This document shows positions 1 to 5,791 of a stretch of 5,791 nucleotides of DNA, one piece after another. The stretch spans positions 1 through 5,791 of the forward strand of contig CACXDE010000238.1 of the NCBI GenBank assembly GCA_902766305.1. The letters run 5' to 3'. The DNA comes from an uncultured Ruminococcus sp. GTDB lineage: Bacteria; Bacillota; Clostridia; Oscillospirales; Acutalibacteraceae. A program made the position numbers and the translations under genes. Each line of letters opens with the position of its first letter. Position 1 is the first letter of the stretch. A model generated the notes under the pieces. It had not been told where the DNA came from. It made no database searches and saw only the letters and a list, made by a program, of their open reading frames with translations.

Positions 1-444
1 CTTGAAATATATACGGACGCAGGCGGAGAGGTGATATTCAAAAAATATTCGCCGCTCGGTGAAATGACAAATTTTGCGGAACAATATGCCGAGGTGCTGA
101 ACAGGATAAGCAAGTATCCCGTTATTATCACAGACCGAGATCAGGTGGTGGCTGTATCGGGTATTTCTAAAAAAGAATACTATCAAAAGCCCGTTTCCCG
201 TTCACTCGAAAAATTGATGGAACAGAGATCTTCATATGCGGCTAACAAAAATACTATCGGACGCTTCACCGCTATTGAAGGGGTGGACCGTCCGGCAGCT
301 GTCGCTTACCCTATCCTTTCATCAGGTGATATAACCGGCTCTGTTGTAATGCTGTCAGGAGAACACGCTTCTCTTCCTACAGATTCTGACTGCAAGCTTG
401 CACAGGCTGCTGCGGCTTTCCTCGGCAAGCAAAATGAAGATTGA
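1..444 (+). CDS. spoVT: Stage V sporulation protein T-like regulator, 3' part (5' end outside window)
   Basis: The reading frame is open from base 1 to the TGA at 442-444, giving 147 visible residues. The first visible residues (LEIYTDAGGEVIFKKYSP) match the end of the AbrB-type swapped-hairpin DNA-binding domain. The rest is the GAF-like sensor domain typical of SpoVT: a conserved ITDRDQVVAVSG stretch, SKKEYYQKPVS, and a C-terminal AYPILSSGDITGSVVM strand region. SpoVT in Bacillus is about 178 residues, so only the N-terminal 30 or so residues (most of the AbrB half) are missing to the left. In Bacillus, SpoVT is a DNA-binding regulator acting in the forespore under sigma-G, tuning late sporulation and germination genes. 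The GTG at base 31 is an internal valine and not a start, because homology continues upstream of it. The gene is followed by its own terminator and looks unrelated to the downstream genes. Identity is from recalled family sequence, not a search. Confidence 0.9.
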   Translation, partial: LEIYTDAGGEVIFKKYSPLGEMTNFAEQYAEVLNRISKYPVIITDRDQVVAVSGISKKEYYQKPVSRSLEKLMEQRSSYAANKNTIGRFTAIEGVDRPAAVAYPILSSGDITGSVVMLSGEHASLPTDSDCKLAQAAAAFLGKQNED

Positions 445-454
445 ACCCATATTC

Positions 455-494
455 AAAAACTGCCCCCTGAAATCTCAGGAAGGGCAGTTTTTTA
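455..494 (+). terminator. Rho-independent terminator of spoVT
   Basis: An 11-bp stem, AAAAACTGCCC (455-465) with GGGCAGTTTTT (482-492), is extended inward by CCTGA (466-470) with TCAGG (475-479) around an AATC loop. Two adenines (480-481) bulge between the stem parts. The descending arm ends in a run of six T (488-493). It begins 10 bp after the spoVT stop codon. Confidence 0.92.
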
Positions 495-595
495 CAGCCG
501 TCAGTTTTCAGTTGACTGTTAATAGATGTAAAGTCAGCACATAGAAGTTTAATTACAACTTATAACTATAGTAAACAACAAAAGTTTTGCCCTGA

Positions 596-682
596 TGTCA
601 TCCTGAGCGTAAGCGAAGGATCTTTTTCACAAAAGCAGCGTAACCCAAAAGGTTCTTCGTCGCTGCGCTCCTCAGAATGACA
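596..682. repeat. 87-bp imperfect inverted-repeat (palindromic interspersed) element
   Basis: The left end TGTCATCCTGAG (596-607) is the near-perfect reverse complement of the right end CTCAGAATGACA (671-682). Pairing continues inward imperfectly: GCGTAAGCGAAGGATC on the left against the complement of TTCTTCGTCGCTGCGCTC on the right. The whole can fold as a long hairpin with a loop of about 25-30 nt. The flanks add CCC (590-592) against GGG (683-685). The pattern of TGTCATTCTGAG ends with GCGAAGAATC-like interior is one I recall from small interspersed repeats in many bacterial genomes. There is no open reading frame inside, so any mobility would depend on enzymes encoded elsewhere. Confidence 0.75.
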
Positions 683-748
683 GGGAGGAGAGATTTTTTT
701 CAGGCTGACAATAGGACTTTATAAATGACGCTTACTACAAAAATTAAA

Positions 749-779
749 GATTCCTCGTCGCAAGCTCCTCGGAATGACA
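749..779. repeat. Half-copy of the 596-682 repeat (right arm only)
   Basis: GATTCCTCGTCGCAAGCTCC followed by TCGGAATGACA repeats, with a few substitutions and one missing base, the right arm at 651-682 in the same orientation. No matching left arm is visible between 683 and 748, so this is a solo or decayed arm. Its terminal TGACA overlaps the left arm of the 13-bp inverted repeat that follows. Confidence 0.7.
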
Positions 780-876
780 AAACGGCTGTGCAATTTGTCA
801 GATCTGCTTATTTACAGCTCCAGAAATAAAAAATAAAGATTATTTAACTTTACATCAAAAATTAGCCGTTTTGTCA
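775..876. repeat. Perfect 13-bp inverted repeat with 76-nt interior
   Basis: TGACAAAACGGCT (775-787) is the exact reverse complement of AGCCGTTTTGTCA (864-876). The interior is AT-rich, with a weak AAATAA/TTATTT hairpin possibility near 825-846. Immediately after the right arm comes GGCTTTATTTTTTTATTTT (877-895), so a plus-strand transcript could close on the 13-bp stem and end in a U-run, in the manner of a terminator with a very large loop. A short alternative stem AGCC (864-867) with GGCT (877-880) uses the same arm. Whether this is an RNA structure, the remnant of a small mobile element, or chance reuse of a repeat end is not decided by the sequence. Confidence 0.6.
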
Positions 877-916
877 GGCTTTATTTTTTTATTTTATCTT
901 TTTTAACAAAAAAGTC

Positions 917-944
917 TTGATTTTTATTTTCTTTCGTGTATAAT
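917..944 (+). promoter_or_regulatory. Sigma-A type promoter of the surface-protein gene
   Basis: A -35 TTGATT (917-922) and a perfect -10 TATAAT (939-944) are separated by 16 bp, in a T-rich setting. Transcription would start near 950-952, leaving a leader of about 55 nt before the ATG at 1006. No operator-like palindrome is obvious around it. Confidence 0.8.
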
Positions 945-990
945 TATTATAAGGCTTGTTATGGTTGTTAATATCGTTAGTATGATTTTT

Positions 991-999
991 AGGGAGGTG
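991..999 (+). promoter_or_regulatory. Strong ribosome binding site that fixes the start at 1006
   Basis: AGGGAGGTG lies six bases before the ATG at 1006. The in-frame ATG at 961 has no purine-rich element upstream and would place charged and polar residues ahead of the signal peptide, so 1006 is preferred. Confidence 0.85.
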
Positions 1000-1005
1000 T
1001 TGCCG

Positions 1006-1854
1006 ATGGTCAAACGTATACACAAGTTGATCCCCATGCTGATTGCGGCAGTGCTGATATTCAATGTTAGCATTACTGCTTTCGCTGCAAAGCTTAAGGT
1101 TGGTTCTGTCAAGGGTCTCCCTGAAAAGCTTGTTGTTCTTGATGATAAGGGGCGCTCTGTCAGCGAAAACGGAGAGTATTTTTTTGAAGTGGAAGATATG
1201 AAACCTCAGGAGGTTTATTCAAAGAATATACAAATAATGAATCTGCGTGAAGATGCAAGCTACCGCATATATTTTAATGCACAGCCGCTTACCAAATCCG
1301 GCGAGATAGATCTTGAAGAAGAATGTAAGTGTAATATATACATGAACGACAGAATGATATATTACGGAAAAATTACAGGTGAGGGTACTCCTGATATGAG
1401 GGATACGCCTTTGAATCTTGGATTGTATGAACCCGGTGACAGCCGTGTTCTCACAGTGGAGATACGTTGGAATCCTGCCGATCACGGCGGTCTGATAGAT
1501 AATGGTGCTAAGGTAGTTGACCGTAACGGGACAAGCGTTGTCCGTGAGAAAAGCGGTGTTGATCATATTGAGGGTGATACAACTTTCAAGTGGATATTCA
1601 CCGCTATTGTCGAAGACGCAAAAAGAGACAATGACACTGACCCAAGTATCTTCAGCGATCCTGATGATCCACATGGCGGAGATGACAGCGACAACATAAT
1701 CGACTTTGTAAAAACGGGTGATACTGTTGCTATCATTGCAATAGGTTTAGTAGTTGTTGCTACAGTATTTATGATATTCCTGACTGTCGGAAAGAAAAAA
1801 AGGATACAGCAGGAAAAGGGTACAAATGTTAAGACGAGAAACAAAAAAGAATAA
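1006..1854 (+). CDS. Secreted, C-terminally anchored surface protein of unknown function (VKTGDT sorting-like tail)
   Basis: The product is 282 residues. It begins with a classical signal peptide: KRIHK, then a hydrophobic core at residues 8-25, with probable cleavage after AFA near residue 27. The ectodomain (about 30-203) looks like a beta-rich domain of the kind in TasA/pilin-like and other LPXTG-type proteins: EDMKPQEVYSKNIQIMNL (63-80), a YRIYFNAQPL strand, and NLGLYEPGDSRVLTVEIRWN (137-156). An acidic, low-complexity stretch rich in Asp (204-229) follows. Then come VKTGDT (235-240), a transmembrane segment (241-261) and a basic tail starting GKKKR. This order resembles a sortase signal, though the motif lacks the LP of LPXTG and the roughly 20-residue tail is long. 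The protein may therefore simply stay as a membrane-anchored ectodomain. No sortase gene is nearby. The gene has its own promoter and terminator, so it is monocistronic. I do not recognise a specific function; a matrix or adhesion role is only a guess from the fold-like pattern. Confidence 0.85.
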   Translation: MVKRIHKLIPMLIAAVLIFNVSITAFAAKLKVGSVKGLPEKLVVLDDKGRSVSENGEYFFEVEDMKPQEVYSKNIQIMNLREDASYRIYFNAQPLTKSGEIDLEEECKCNIYMNDRMIYYGKITGEGTPDMRDTPLNLGLYEPGDSRVLTVEIRWNPADHGGLIDNGAKVVDRNGTSVVREKSGVDHIEGDTTFKWIFTAIVEDAKRDNDTDPSIFSDPDDPHGGDDSDNIIDFVKTGDTVAIIAIGLVVVATVFMIFLTVGKKKRIQQEKGTNVKTRNKKE

Positions 1855-1858
1855 ATTT

Positions 1859-1900
1859 ACCGCTGCTCTGTAATTGAACGGAGCAGCGGTTTTTGTTTTA
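1859..1900 (+). terminator. Intrinsic terminator between convergent genes
   Basis: ACCGCTGCTC (1859-1868) pairs perfectly with GAGCAGCGGT (1881-1890) around a 12-nt loop, followed by a T-rich run (1890-1899) on the plus strand. It starts a few bases after the TAA of the surface-protein gene. On the minus strand the stem is preceded by the end of the glycosyltransferase gene and followed by a weaker T-rich stretch, so it probably serves both convergent units, more efficiently on the plus strand. Confidence 0.9.
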
Positions 1901-3670
1901 TTTGTTCATAAACACCGTATCGTAAACCCAGACAGACATAAGACTGTAAAGTGCAGTTACCGAAAGCAGAAGATTAAACCCTACAACCCTGAGAGTATAG
2001 GTCTTTTCTGAACCATGGTAGCATATATGCTGCGCAAGTCTTCCAACAAAATATGCCCCTATTACGATAACCGGAACGCAGTATCTTATATTCTCAGTAC
2101 ATACATGAGGGAACTTGATGCAGAATACATAATAGCTGATCATAAATGTAAAATACAATATCCCTATAAATATTTTCTGTACTCCCCCGAATAGCTTATC
2201 GTGGCTGTCGTTCATGAAGAAATATATCATAGATGCAAAGCCCACAACTCCAAGCACGACCGCTGACCAGAACAGAACAGTATTGATACCGCTTATCTGA
2301 GGATAATAGTGTACAGTGAAAAGCTCATCGAACATTGAAGTCTTAAACAGGGCAATAAGAGGATTATACTCATTATACGCACCGTCATACATCGTGAACT
2401 GATCGCCGACATCCTTGAATTGAGAGAAGTTGAAGTCGAAAATCCGCTTCATTACCGGAATTTTCCCTACATATTGTTCAGAGGATTCAGACAGTGCAAG
2501 AATGTACGTTATCGGTACCTTATGTGTAATGTAGTTCCTTATTCCCCACCAGAGTCCCAGCGGAACACATACAGCCAAAAAGGCTGCGTACTGTCCAAGG
2601 TATTTTTTCCAGCTCTTTATGTCCTTGAAAAATACATAAATAAATATAAACGCAATCGCCGGTGCAACCATCCATCCCGAAAGCTTCGCCATCATTGCAC
2701 AGCCAACGCATACTGCTATACACAGTATCCTGCCTATGCTGCGGCTTTTGTACCAATACAATGTATTCAGCACTGCCCCAAGCATAAGGGTAACGGAAAG
2801 AATATCATTGTTTATGCTTCCGGCAAGAATATAGAATGTAGGATTAAACGCAACAACCGCAAAGGCAATTATCAGTCCCTTCCCCTTCAGACCCAATTGT
2901 CTGAATATCTTATAGGAAAGTATCATGCAGCAGCTTGAATAAAACAAAGTAAGTATCTGAATATTTTCCCAGAGATCATCCTGACTGATACCTATTGCGC
3001 TCTGAAATCTTACCCAGACCGCAGCTATGATATGATGAAGCGGCGGATGATAGTACTGATATACATCACGGACATCACCTTCAGGCAGCTTGCTGTTGTA
3101 TACGAGATAACCTATGTAACCTAAGTGACCGTTCATCTTTTCAAGACTTCCTGCGTCGTGCTGCTTTGTTTGTATGCTGACAGCCATTATGTAAGCTAAA
3201 CGAACAAGGAATCCCAATATAAATATGAGAAGTATAAGACGCCGGGTACTTATTTTTTTTTCAGCGAACATATATACTGCCACTGTAACGACAAGTATCA
3301 TTCCGAAATTAAGTATGACCAATTCCGGCTTCTTCGTCGTCATCAGCAGATTGTAAAACAGCAGAGAAAACAGACCCGAAATCACTATCATCGAATTTTT
3401 CATCATCCTGCGGCTTTCTTCCCTGACTCCTGCGGATACATATTCTGCTGCAAACAGTCCGCAGATGAACAGAATCGCCGTCGGTATCATTGCACCGAGC
3501 CAGCCTATTTCCTGACTTACAGTAGTTATGCAGAAAAAGCAGGCAGCAGCTGTAAGAATGAACGGATGCTCCGTCAGCGTCTCGCCGACAAAAAATATGA
3601 ACGGTTGTTTTTGCTTTTTTAATGTAGTACTTATGATAACGACCTCCTTATCCTTCCGACTTTGTTTCAT
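1898..3670 (-). CDS. Polytopic GT-C-type glycosyltransferase (GT39/ArnT-like membrane protein)
   Basis: The product is 590 residues from the ATG at 3670, or about 578 if translation starts at the ATA at 3634-3632. It is highly hydrophobic, with roughly 12-14 predicted membrane segments (for example about 38-55, 58-78, 93-112, 118-136, 144-164, 239-256, 266-284, 313-347, 361-378, 464-486, 498-517, 528-546, 561-580). GT-C hallmarks: a long loop after the fifth segment with QHDAG (170-174), where D172 is the candidate catalytic acid; [10 protein letters not shown] (204-213); [15 protein letters not shown] (275-289); and a late ENIRYCVPV (526-534). Such enzymes transfer a sugar from a polyprenyl-phosphate donor to a protein, lipid or glycan on the outer face of the membrane. 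Donor and acceptor here are unknown. It is the last gene of a three-gene operon and, with the ATG start, overlaps the oxidoreductase gene by 23 bp in another frame. The ATG has AAGGA five bases upstream, but the stronger SD lies inside the frame (see the site at 3643). It ends beside the shared terminator. Confidence 0.85.
   Translation of the reverse strand: MKQSRKDKEVVIISTTLKKQKQPFIFFVGETLTEHPFILTAAACFFCITTVSQEIGWLGAMIPTAILFICGLFAAEYVSAGVREESRRMMKNSMIVISGLFSLLFYNLLMTTKKPELVILNFGMILVVTVAVYMFAEKKISTRRLILLIFILGFLVRLAYIMAVSIQTKQHDAGSLEKMNGHLGYIGYLVYNSKLPEGDVRDVYQYYHPPLHHIIAAVWVRFQSAIGISQDDLWENIQILTLFYSSCCMILSYKIFRQLGLKGKGLIIAFAVVAFNPTFYILAGSINNDILSVTLMLGAVLNTLYWYKSRSIGRILCIAVCVGCAMMAKLSGWMVAPAIAFIFIYVFFKDIKSWKKYLGQYAAFLAVCVPLGLWWGIRNYITHKVPITYILALSESSEQYVGKIPVMKRIFDFNFSQFKDVGDQFTMYDGAYNEYNPLIALFKTSMFDELFTVHYYPQISGINTVLFWSAVVLGVVGFASMIYFFMNDSHDKLFGGVQKIFIGILYFTFMISYYVFCIKFPHVCTENIRYCVPVIVIGAYFVGRLAQHICYHGSEKTYTLRVVGFNLLLSVTALYSLMSVWVYDTVFMNK
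3643..3649 (-). promoter_or_regulatory. Perfect Shine-Dalgarno overlapping the upstream stop codon, facing an ATA codon
   Basis: On the minus strand the upstream gene ends GGATAAGGAGG, so AAGGAGG shares bases with the TAA stop (3650-3648). Eight bases downstream, at ideal start spacing, the glycosyltransferase frame reads ATA AGT ACT ACA TTA AAA AAG. No ATG, GTG or TTG in that frame sits at a usable distance. The site either serves a rare ATA start, marks an ancestral ATG lost to one substitution, or boosts re-initiation around the ATG at 3670. Confidence 0.6.
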
Positions 3671-5207
3671 GATATTCCTTTTCGGTATTTACATTCCAGA
3701 TATTATCCTTTGATGTTTTACCGGAAATTATATTATCAACAGTTTCAAATGCGGTACACATGGAATGATCTATATTGTTATACCTATGCTGACCGTTTCT
3801 TCCCACACAGAAAAGATTCGGGATAGTATCAAGATAATTCCTGAGATCGTCCATATGTTCATAGGTATCAAAATATGCCGGATATGCCTTTTTCACACGC
3901 TCAACATGATAATCCATGACCTCATCCTCACTGTCAATAAGCTTCATCTTTACCATTTCGCTTATTCCCAATCTGCCAAATTCGTCATCCGTCATAGACC
4001 ACATTTCGTCACCCTCGTTGCAGAAATATTCCAGACCTATCCATACTGAATTTTCTATATCCTTTACAAGATACGGCGACCAGTTATTATATATCTGAAA
4101 ACGCCCCATCTTAACGCTTCTGTCATGGACATATACCCAGTCGTCAGGAACGATATTGCCTATAGTCTTTGTCTTTGTTTCATTTTTGAGATTAAGATGC
4201 GGTACAAGAACACCGACAGTCATATAATCCCTGTACGGCAGACCTGAAGCTATATCAAGATATTCCTTCGGAACATCATTCATACCCTCAACAAGATCCT
4301 TGACAGGCATTGAGGAAATAACATAATCGCCGTCAAATTCAGTTTCCTTTCCGTCTTTGACATAAACAATACCAGTCAATTTATTGCTGCTGTCCTTCAA
4401 TATCTTAGTAACCTTAGCATTTTTGACGATCTTTCCGCCCATTTTCTCAAACTCTGCGGCGGTGATCTCCCAAAGCTGACCCGGTCCGAGTTTCGGATAG
4501 GAAAACTCTTCTATGAGAGATGTTTCAACCTTTCTGTTTTTCTTGTTGAAAGCTTTTCCGAACATATCCTTGAGTACAGCTGATATGGACAGTCCCTTTA
4601 CTCTTTGTGCGCCCCACTCAGGAGATATCTCAGAGGGGTGTCTGCCCCAGAGATTTTCGGTGTAGTTTTCAAAAAACATGGAATACAGCTTTTTGCCGAA
4701 ACGGTTTATATAGAAATCCTCAAGGGACCTTTCTTTTCTTTTAACTATTGAACTTTTAATATAGCTGCATCCTACAACAAATGTAGTTCCGAAGCCCATA
4801 TTTTTTATTGTATCAAATTTGAGTGAAATAGGATAGTCAAAGAATTTACGTTTGAAGAAAATTCTTGAAAGTCTGTGCCTTTTCAGCATAACACGGTCTG
4901 TCTTTTCCGGATCAGGACCGCCGGATACCACCGTTGCTTCCCTGCCCAAAACAACATCATCATAGGGCAAAGCACCCTGAGAGGGAAGCATTTTTTCCCA
5001 CCACTGATTAACCTCTGGCACCTTTGAAAAAAAGCGGTGTCCGCCCATATCCATTCTGTTGCCCTTATAGTTTACGGTGCGGGATATACCGCCGAATGTA
5101 TTGCTTTCTTCAAAAACAGTAACCTCATATTCCTTTGACCTTGACATCAGCTCATACGCTGCCGTAAGACCTGCCGGCCCGGCACCGATTATTATTATCT
5201 TTTTCAA
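3648..5207 (-). CDS. FAD-dependent oxidoreductase, UDP-galactopyranose-mutase-like (PRK07208-type) family
   Basis: From the TTG at 5207-5205 the product is 519 residues, starting [19 protein letters not shown], a Rossmann dinucleotide-binding motif (GxGxxG at 8-13) with an acidic residue ending the second strand (VFEES, 31-35). FAD-family landmarks follow: FGGISRT (38-44), [11 protein letters not shown] (52-62), [15 protein letters not shown] (112-126), NYTENLWG (181-188), [19 protein letters not shown] (228-246), VISSMP (296-301), and a C-terminal FAD-contact block [17 protein letters not shown] (467-483). Length and motif order fit the amine-oxidase-related family I recall as PRK07208, found in polysaccharide loci. 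It shares the nucleotide fold of UDP-galactopyranose mutase and protoporphyrinogen oxidase, but its substrate is unknown to me. It is soluble, lying between two membrane-protein genes in one operon. The start could instead be the ATG at 5225 (525 residues), which has no SD at proper distance. The last 20 or so residues are polar and probably disordered. Confidence 0.88.
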   Translation of the reverse strand: MKKIIIIGAGPAGLTAAYELMSRSKEYEVTVFEESNTFGGISRTVNYKGNRMDMGGHRFFSKVPEVNQWWEKMLPSQGALPYDDVVLGREATVVSGGPDPEKTDRVMLKRHRLSRIFFKRKFFDYPISLKFDTIKNMGFGTTFVVGCSYIKSSIVKRKERSLEDFYINRFGKKLYSMFFENYTENLWGRHPSEISPEWGAQRVKGLSISAVLKDMFGKAFNKKNRKVETSLIEEFSYPKLGPGQLWEITAAEFEKMGGKIVKNAKVTKILKDSSNKLTGIVYVKDGKETEFDGDYVISSMPVKDLVEGMNDVPKEYLDIASGLPYRDYMTVGVLVPHLNLKNETKTKTIGNIVPDDWVYVHDRSVKMGRFQIYNNWSPYLVKDIENSVWIGLEYFCNEGDEMWSMTDDEFGRLGISEMVKMKLIDSEDEVMDYHVERVKKAYPAYFDTYEHMDDLRNYLDTIPNLFCVGRNGQHRYNNIDHSMCTAFETVDNIISGKTSKDNIWNVNTEKEYHETKSEG

Positions 5208-5212
5208 TACGA

Positions 5213-5219
5213 CTCCTCT
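5213..5219 (-). promoter_or_regulatory. Ribosome binding site supporting a TTG start for the oxidoreductase
   Basis: On the minus strand AGAGGAG is followed, five bases later, by TTG AAA AAG ATA, giving the typical family start [10 protein letters not shown]. The ATG at 5225 lies upstream of this SD and has no purine-rich element within about 15 bases. Confidence 0.72.
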
Positions 5220-5231
5220 TTTCATTTTATA

Positions 5232-5732
5232 TCATTTATCGCCTTCATTTTCTTTTTCGCTCTTATTATAAAGGAAGAATTTTCTCGCAAAGAAATTCCA
5301 CATATAAACAAGCACAACTGCAATTACCTTACCTATTATATAGTACTTATCAGCAGGCAGCAAAGAACCGAAAACAGTATGAGCAACAAGAATACCTTCT
5401 CCGAACATACCTTTGACGGAAAAAGGCTCAATAATAAGCTGGGTAAGACCAAGACCAATAATGCCTATTACTCCGAAAGCAATAAAATCAGCTGCACGAT
5501 TCTTTACCTTAGCCTTAGCAAATACCCAATATGTAGATATAACATAGTTAACAGCAAGACCGACAATAAATCCGAATACAGCCGCTATTCCTTCGGGAAC
5601 TTTGAATACCTCACGGATAAATATAAGCACAGCCATATCTGCTACAGTAGCGATACCGCCGACAAACAAGCTTCTGAAAAACTGTATCCCTGTATTGTCA
5701 GTATCACCGATAAACAAGTTTTTTATTTTCAT
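5232..5732 (-). CDS. GtrA-family membrane protein
   Basis: The product is 166 residues with four predicted membrane segments (about 18-38, 47-68, 82-103, 129-151), the GtrA layout. Family landmarks are FFRSLFVGGIATVADM (18-33) at the first segment, VNYVISTYWVF (61-71) at the end of the second, and MWNFFARKFFLY (144-155) at the end of the fourth. The loop between segments 3 and 4 (104-128, including LLPADKYY) is longer than in short GtrA proteins of 120-140 residues. GtrA proteins are thought to help move polyprenyl-phosphate-linked sugars across the membrane, the evidence coming from O-antigen glucosylation and arabinan pathways; some are linked to other envelope glycans. The ATG at 5732 is well supported by GGAGGG five bases upstream (5738-5743). 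It is the first gene of the operon seen here. Its stop lies 24 bp before the TTG start of the oxidoreductase, which argues for cotranscription and a shared role in envelope glycosylation. Confidence 0.9.
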   Translation of the reverse strand: MKIKNLFIGDTDNTGIQFFRSLFVGGIATVADMAVLIFIREVFKVPEGIAAVFGFIVGLAVNYVISTYWVFAKAKVKNRAADFIAFGVIGIIGLGLTQLIIEPFSVKGMFGEGILVAHTVFGSLLPADKYYIIGKVIAVVLVYMWNFFARKFFLYNKSEKENEGDK

Positions 5733-5737
5733 CTATT

Positions 5738-5743
5738 CCCTCC
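5738..5743 (-). promoter_or_regulatory. Ribosome binding site of the GtrA-family gene
   Basis: GGAGGG on the minus strand lies five bases before the ATG at 5732. The remaining 48 bases to the window edge are AT-rich. I see no convincing -35/-10 pair there, so the operon promoter, or further upstream genes, may lie beyond the window. Confidence 0.8.
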
Positions 5744-5791
5744 GCAAATCCAGCATTCTGACACACATTAAATAAAAACATAAATTTCCAC

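Larger units (their letters stand above)
495..916. other. Gene-free intergenic region with repeat elements
   Basis: No credible coding sequence lies between the spoVT terminator and the next promoter: the frames are short, lack ribosome binding sites and resemble no family I know. The left edge (about 500-523) carries a CAGTTTTCAGTTGACTG motif, of a kind often repeated between genes in bacterial genomes. The middle holds an inverted-repeat element (596-682) and a half-copy of it (749-779). The right part holds a 13-bp inverted repeat (775-787 with 864-876) ending in a T-rich tract. These parts are listed separately. Confidence 0.75.

Noticed and set aside
31..33. GTG as the start of the SpoVT-like gene
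   Set aside because: The frame is open to base 1 and the upstream residues match the end of the AbrB domain; the codon is an internal valine in a gene cut by the window edge.
596..779. CRISPR array
   Set aside because: There are only one full and one half repeat, they are palindromic over 87 bp, differ in sequence, and have no regular spacers or cas genes nearby.
961..1005. In-frame ATG extending the surface protein by 15 residues
   Set aside because: It has no ribosome binding site and lies only about 10 bases after the predicted transcription start, while the ATG at 1006 has an excellent SD and begins a proper signal peptide.
1219..1674. 151-codon minus-strand open frame opposite the surface-protein gene
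   Set aside because: It is antisense to a well-supported gene, has no recognisable domain, and its composition fits a shadow of the plus-strand codons.
2420..2938. 172-codon plus-strand open frame inside the glycosyltransferase gene
   Set aside because: Its composition is unusual (many Tyr, His, Asn, Arg), it has no SD, and it lies opposite a clear membrane-protein gene, so it is a shadow frame.
5379..5771. 130-codon plus-strand open frame opposite the GtrA-family gene
   Set aside because: The real gene on the minus strand has a strong SD and family motifs; this frame has a low-complexity Ser/Lys/Tyr-rich product with no recognisable domain.
5744..5791. Possible operon promoter upstream of the GtrA-family gene
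   Set aside because: The minus strand has T-rich runs such as TATTTAAT but no paired -35 element at a credible spacing, and the region is cut by the window edge.

Overview
The window looks like a low-to-moderate GC, endospore-lineage Firmicute, most likely a gut or rumen Clostridia member of the Ruminococcus/Oscillospiraceae type. The reasons are the 3' part of a SpoVT-like sporulation regulator, strong AGGAGG-type ribosome binding sites, T-rich intrinsic terminators, and a surface protein ending in a VKTGDT-type sorting-like tail. The genus is an inference from style; no taxonomic marker gene is present.

Layout: (1) 1-444, plus strand: the 3' part of spoVT, closed by a strong intrinsic terminator. 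(2) About 495-915: a gene-free stretch of about 400 bp holding an 87-bp imperfect inverted-repeat element, a second half-copy of that element, and a separate perfect 13-bp inverted repeat followed by a T-run. (3) 917-1900, plus strand: a monocistronic unit with a near-consensus sigma-A promoter, a strong RBS, a secreted and membrane- or wall-tethered protein of unknown function, and a terminator. (4) 5732-1898, minus strand: a tight three-gene operon in the order GtrA-family membrane protein, FAD-dependent oxidoreductase of the UDP-galactopyranose-mutase-like (PRK07208-type) family, and polytopic GT-C-type glycosyltransferase. It converges on the surface-protein gene and shares the terminator hairpin between them.

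The operon reads as a cell-envelope sugar module. GtrA proteins are linked to moving polyprenyl-phosphate-linked sugars across the membrane. GT-C enzymes use such lipid-linked sugars on the outer face. The oxidoreductase family recurs in polysaccharide loci, but its substrate is unknown to me. Joint action of the three is inferred from operon structure and family knowledge. The acceptor cannot be read from the sequence.

The most notable details concern translation starts. The oxidoreductase is best started at a TTG. The GT-C gene has a textbook Shine-Dalgarno sequence fused to the upstream stop codon, but the codon at the expected start position is ATA rather than ATG. I see no CRISPR array, tRNA, rRNA, transposase or phage gene. 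I did not find a clearly novel system; the intergenic repeats and the non-ATG start question are the best items to follow up.
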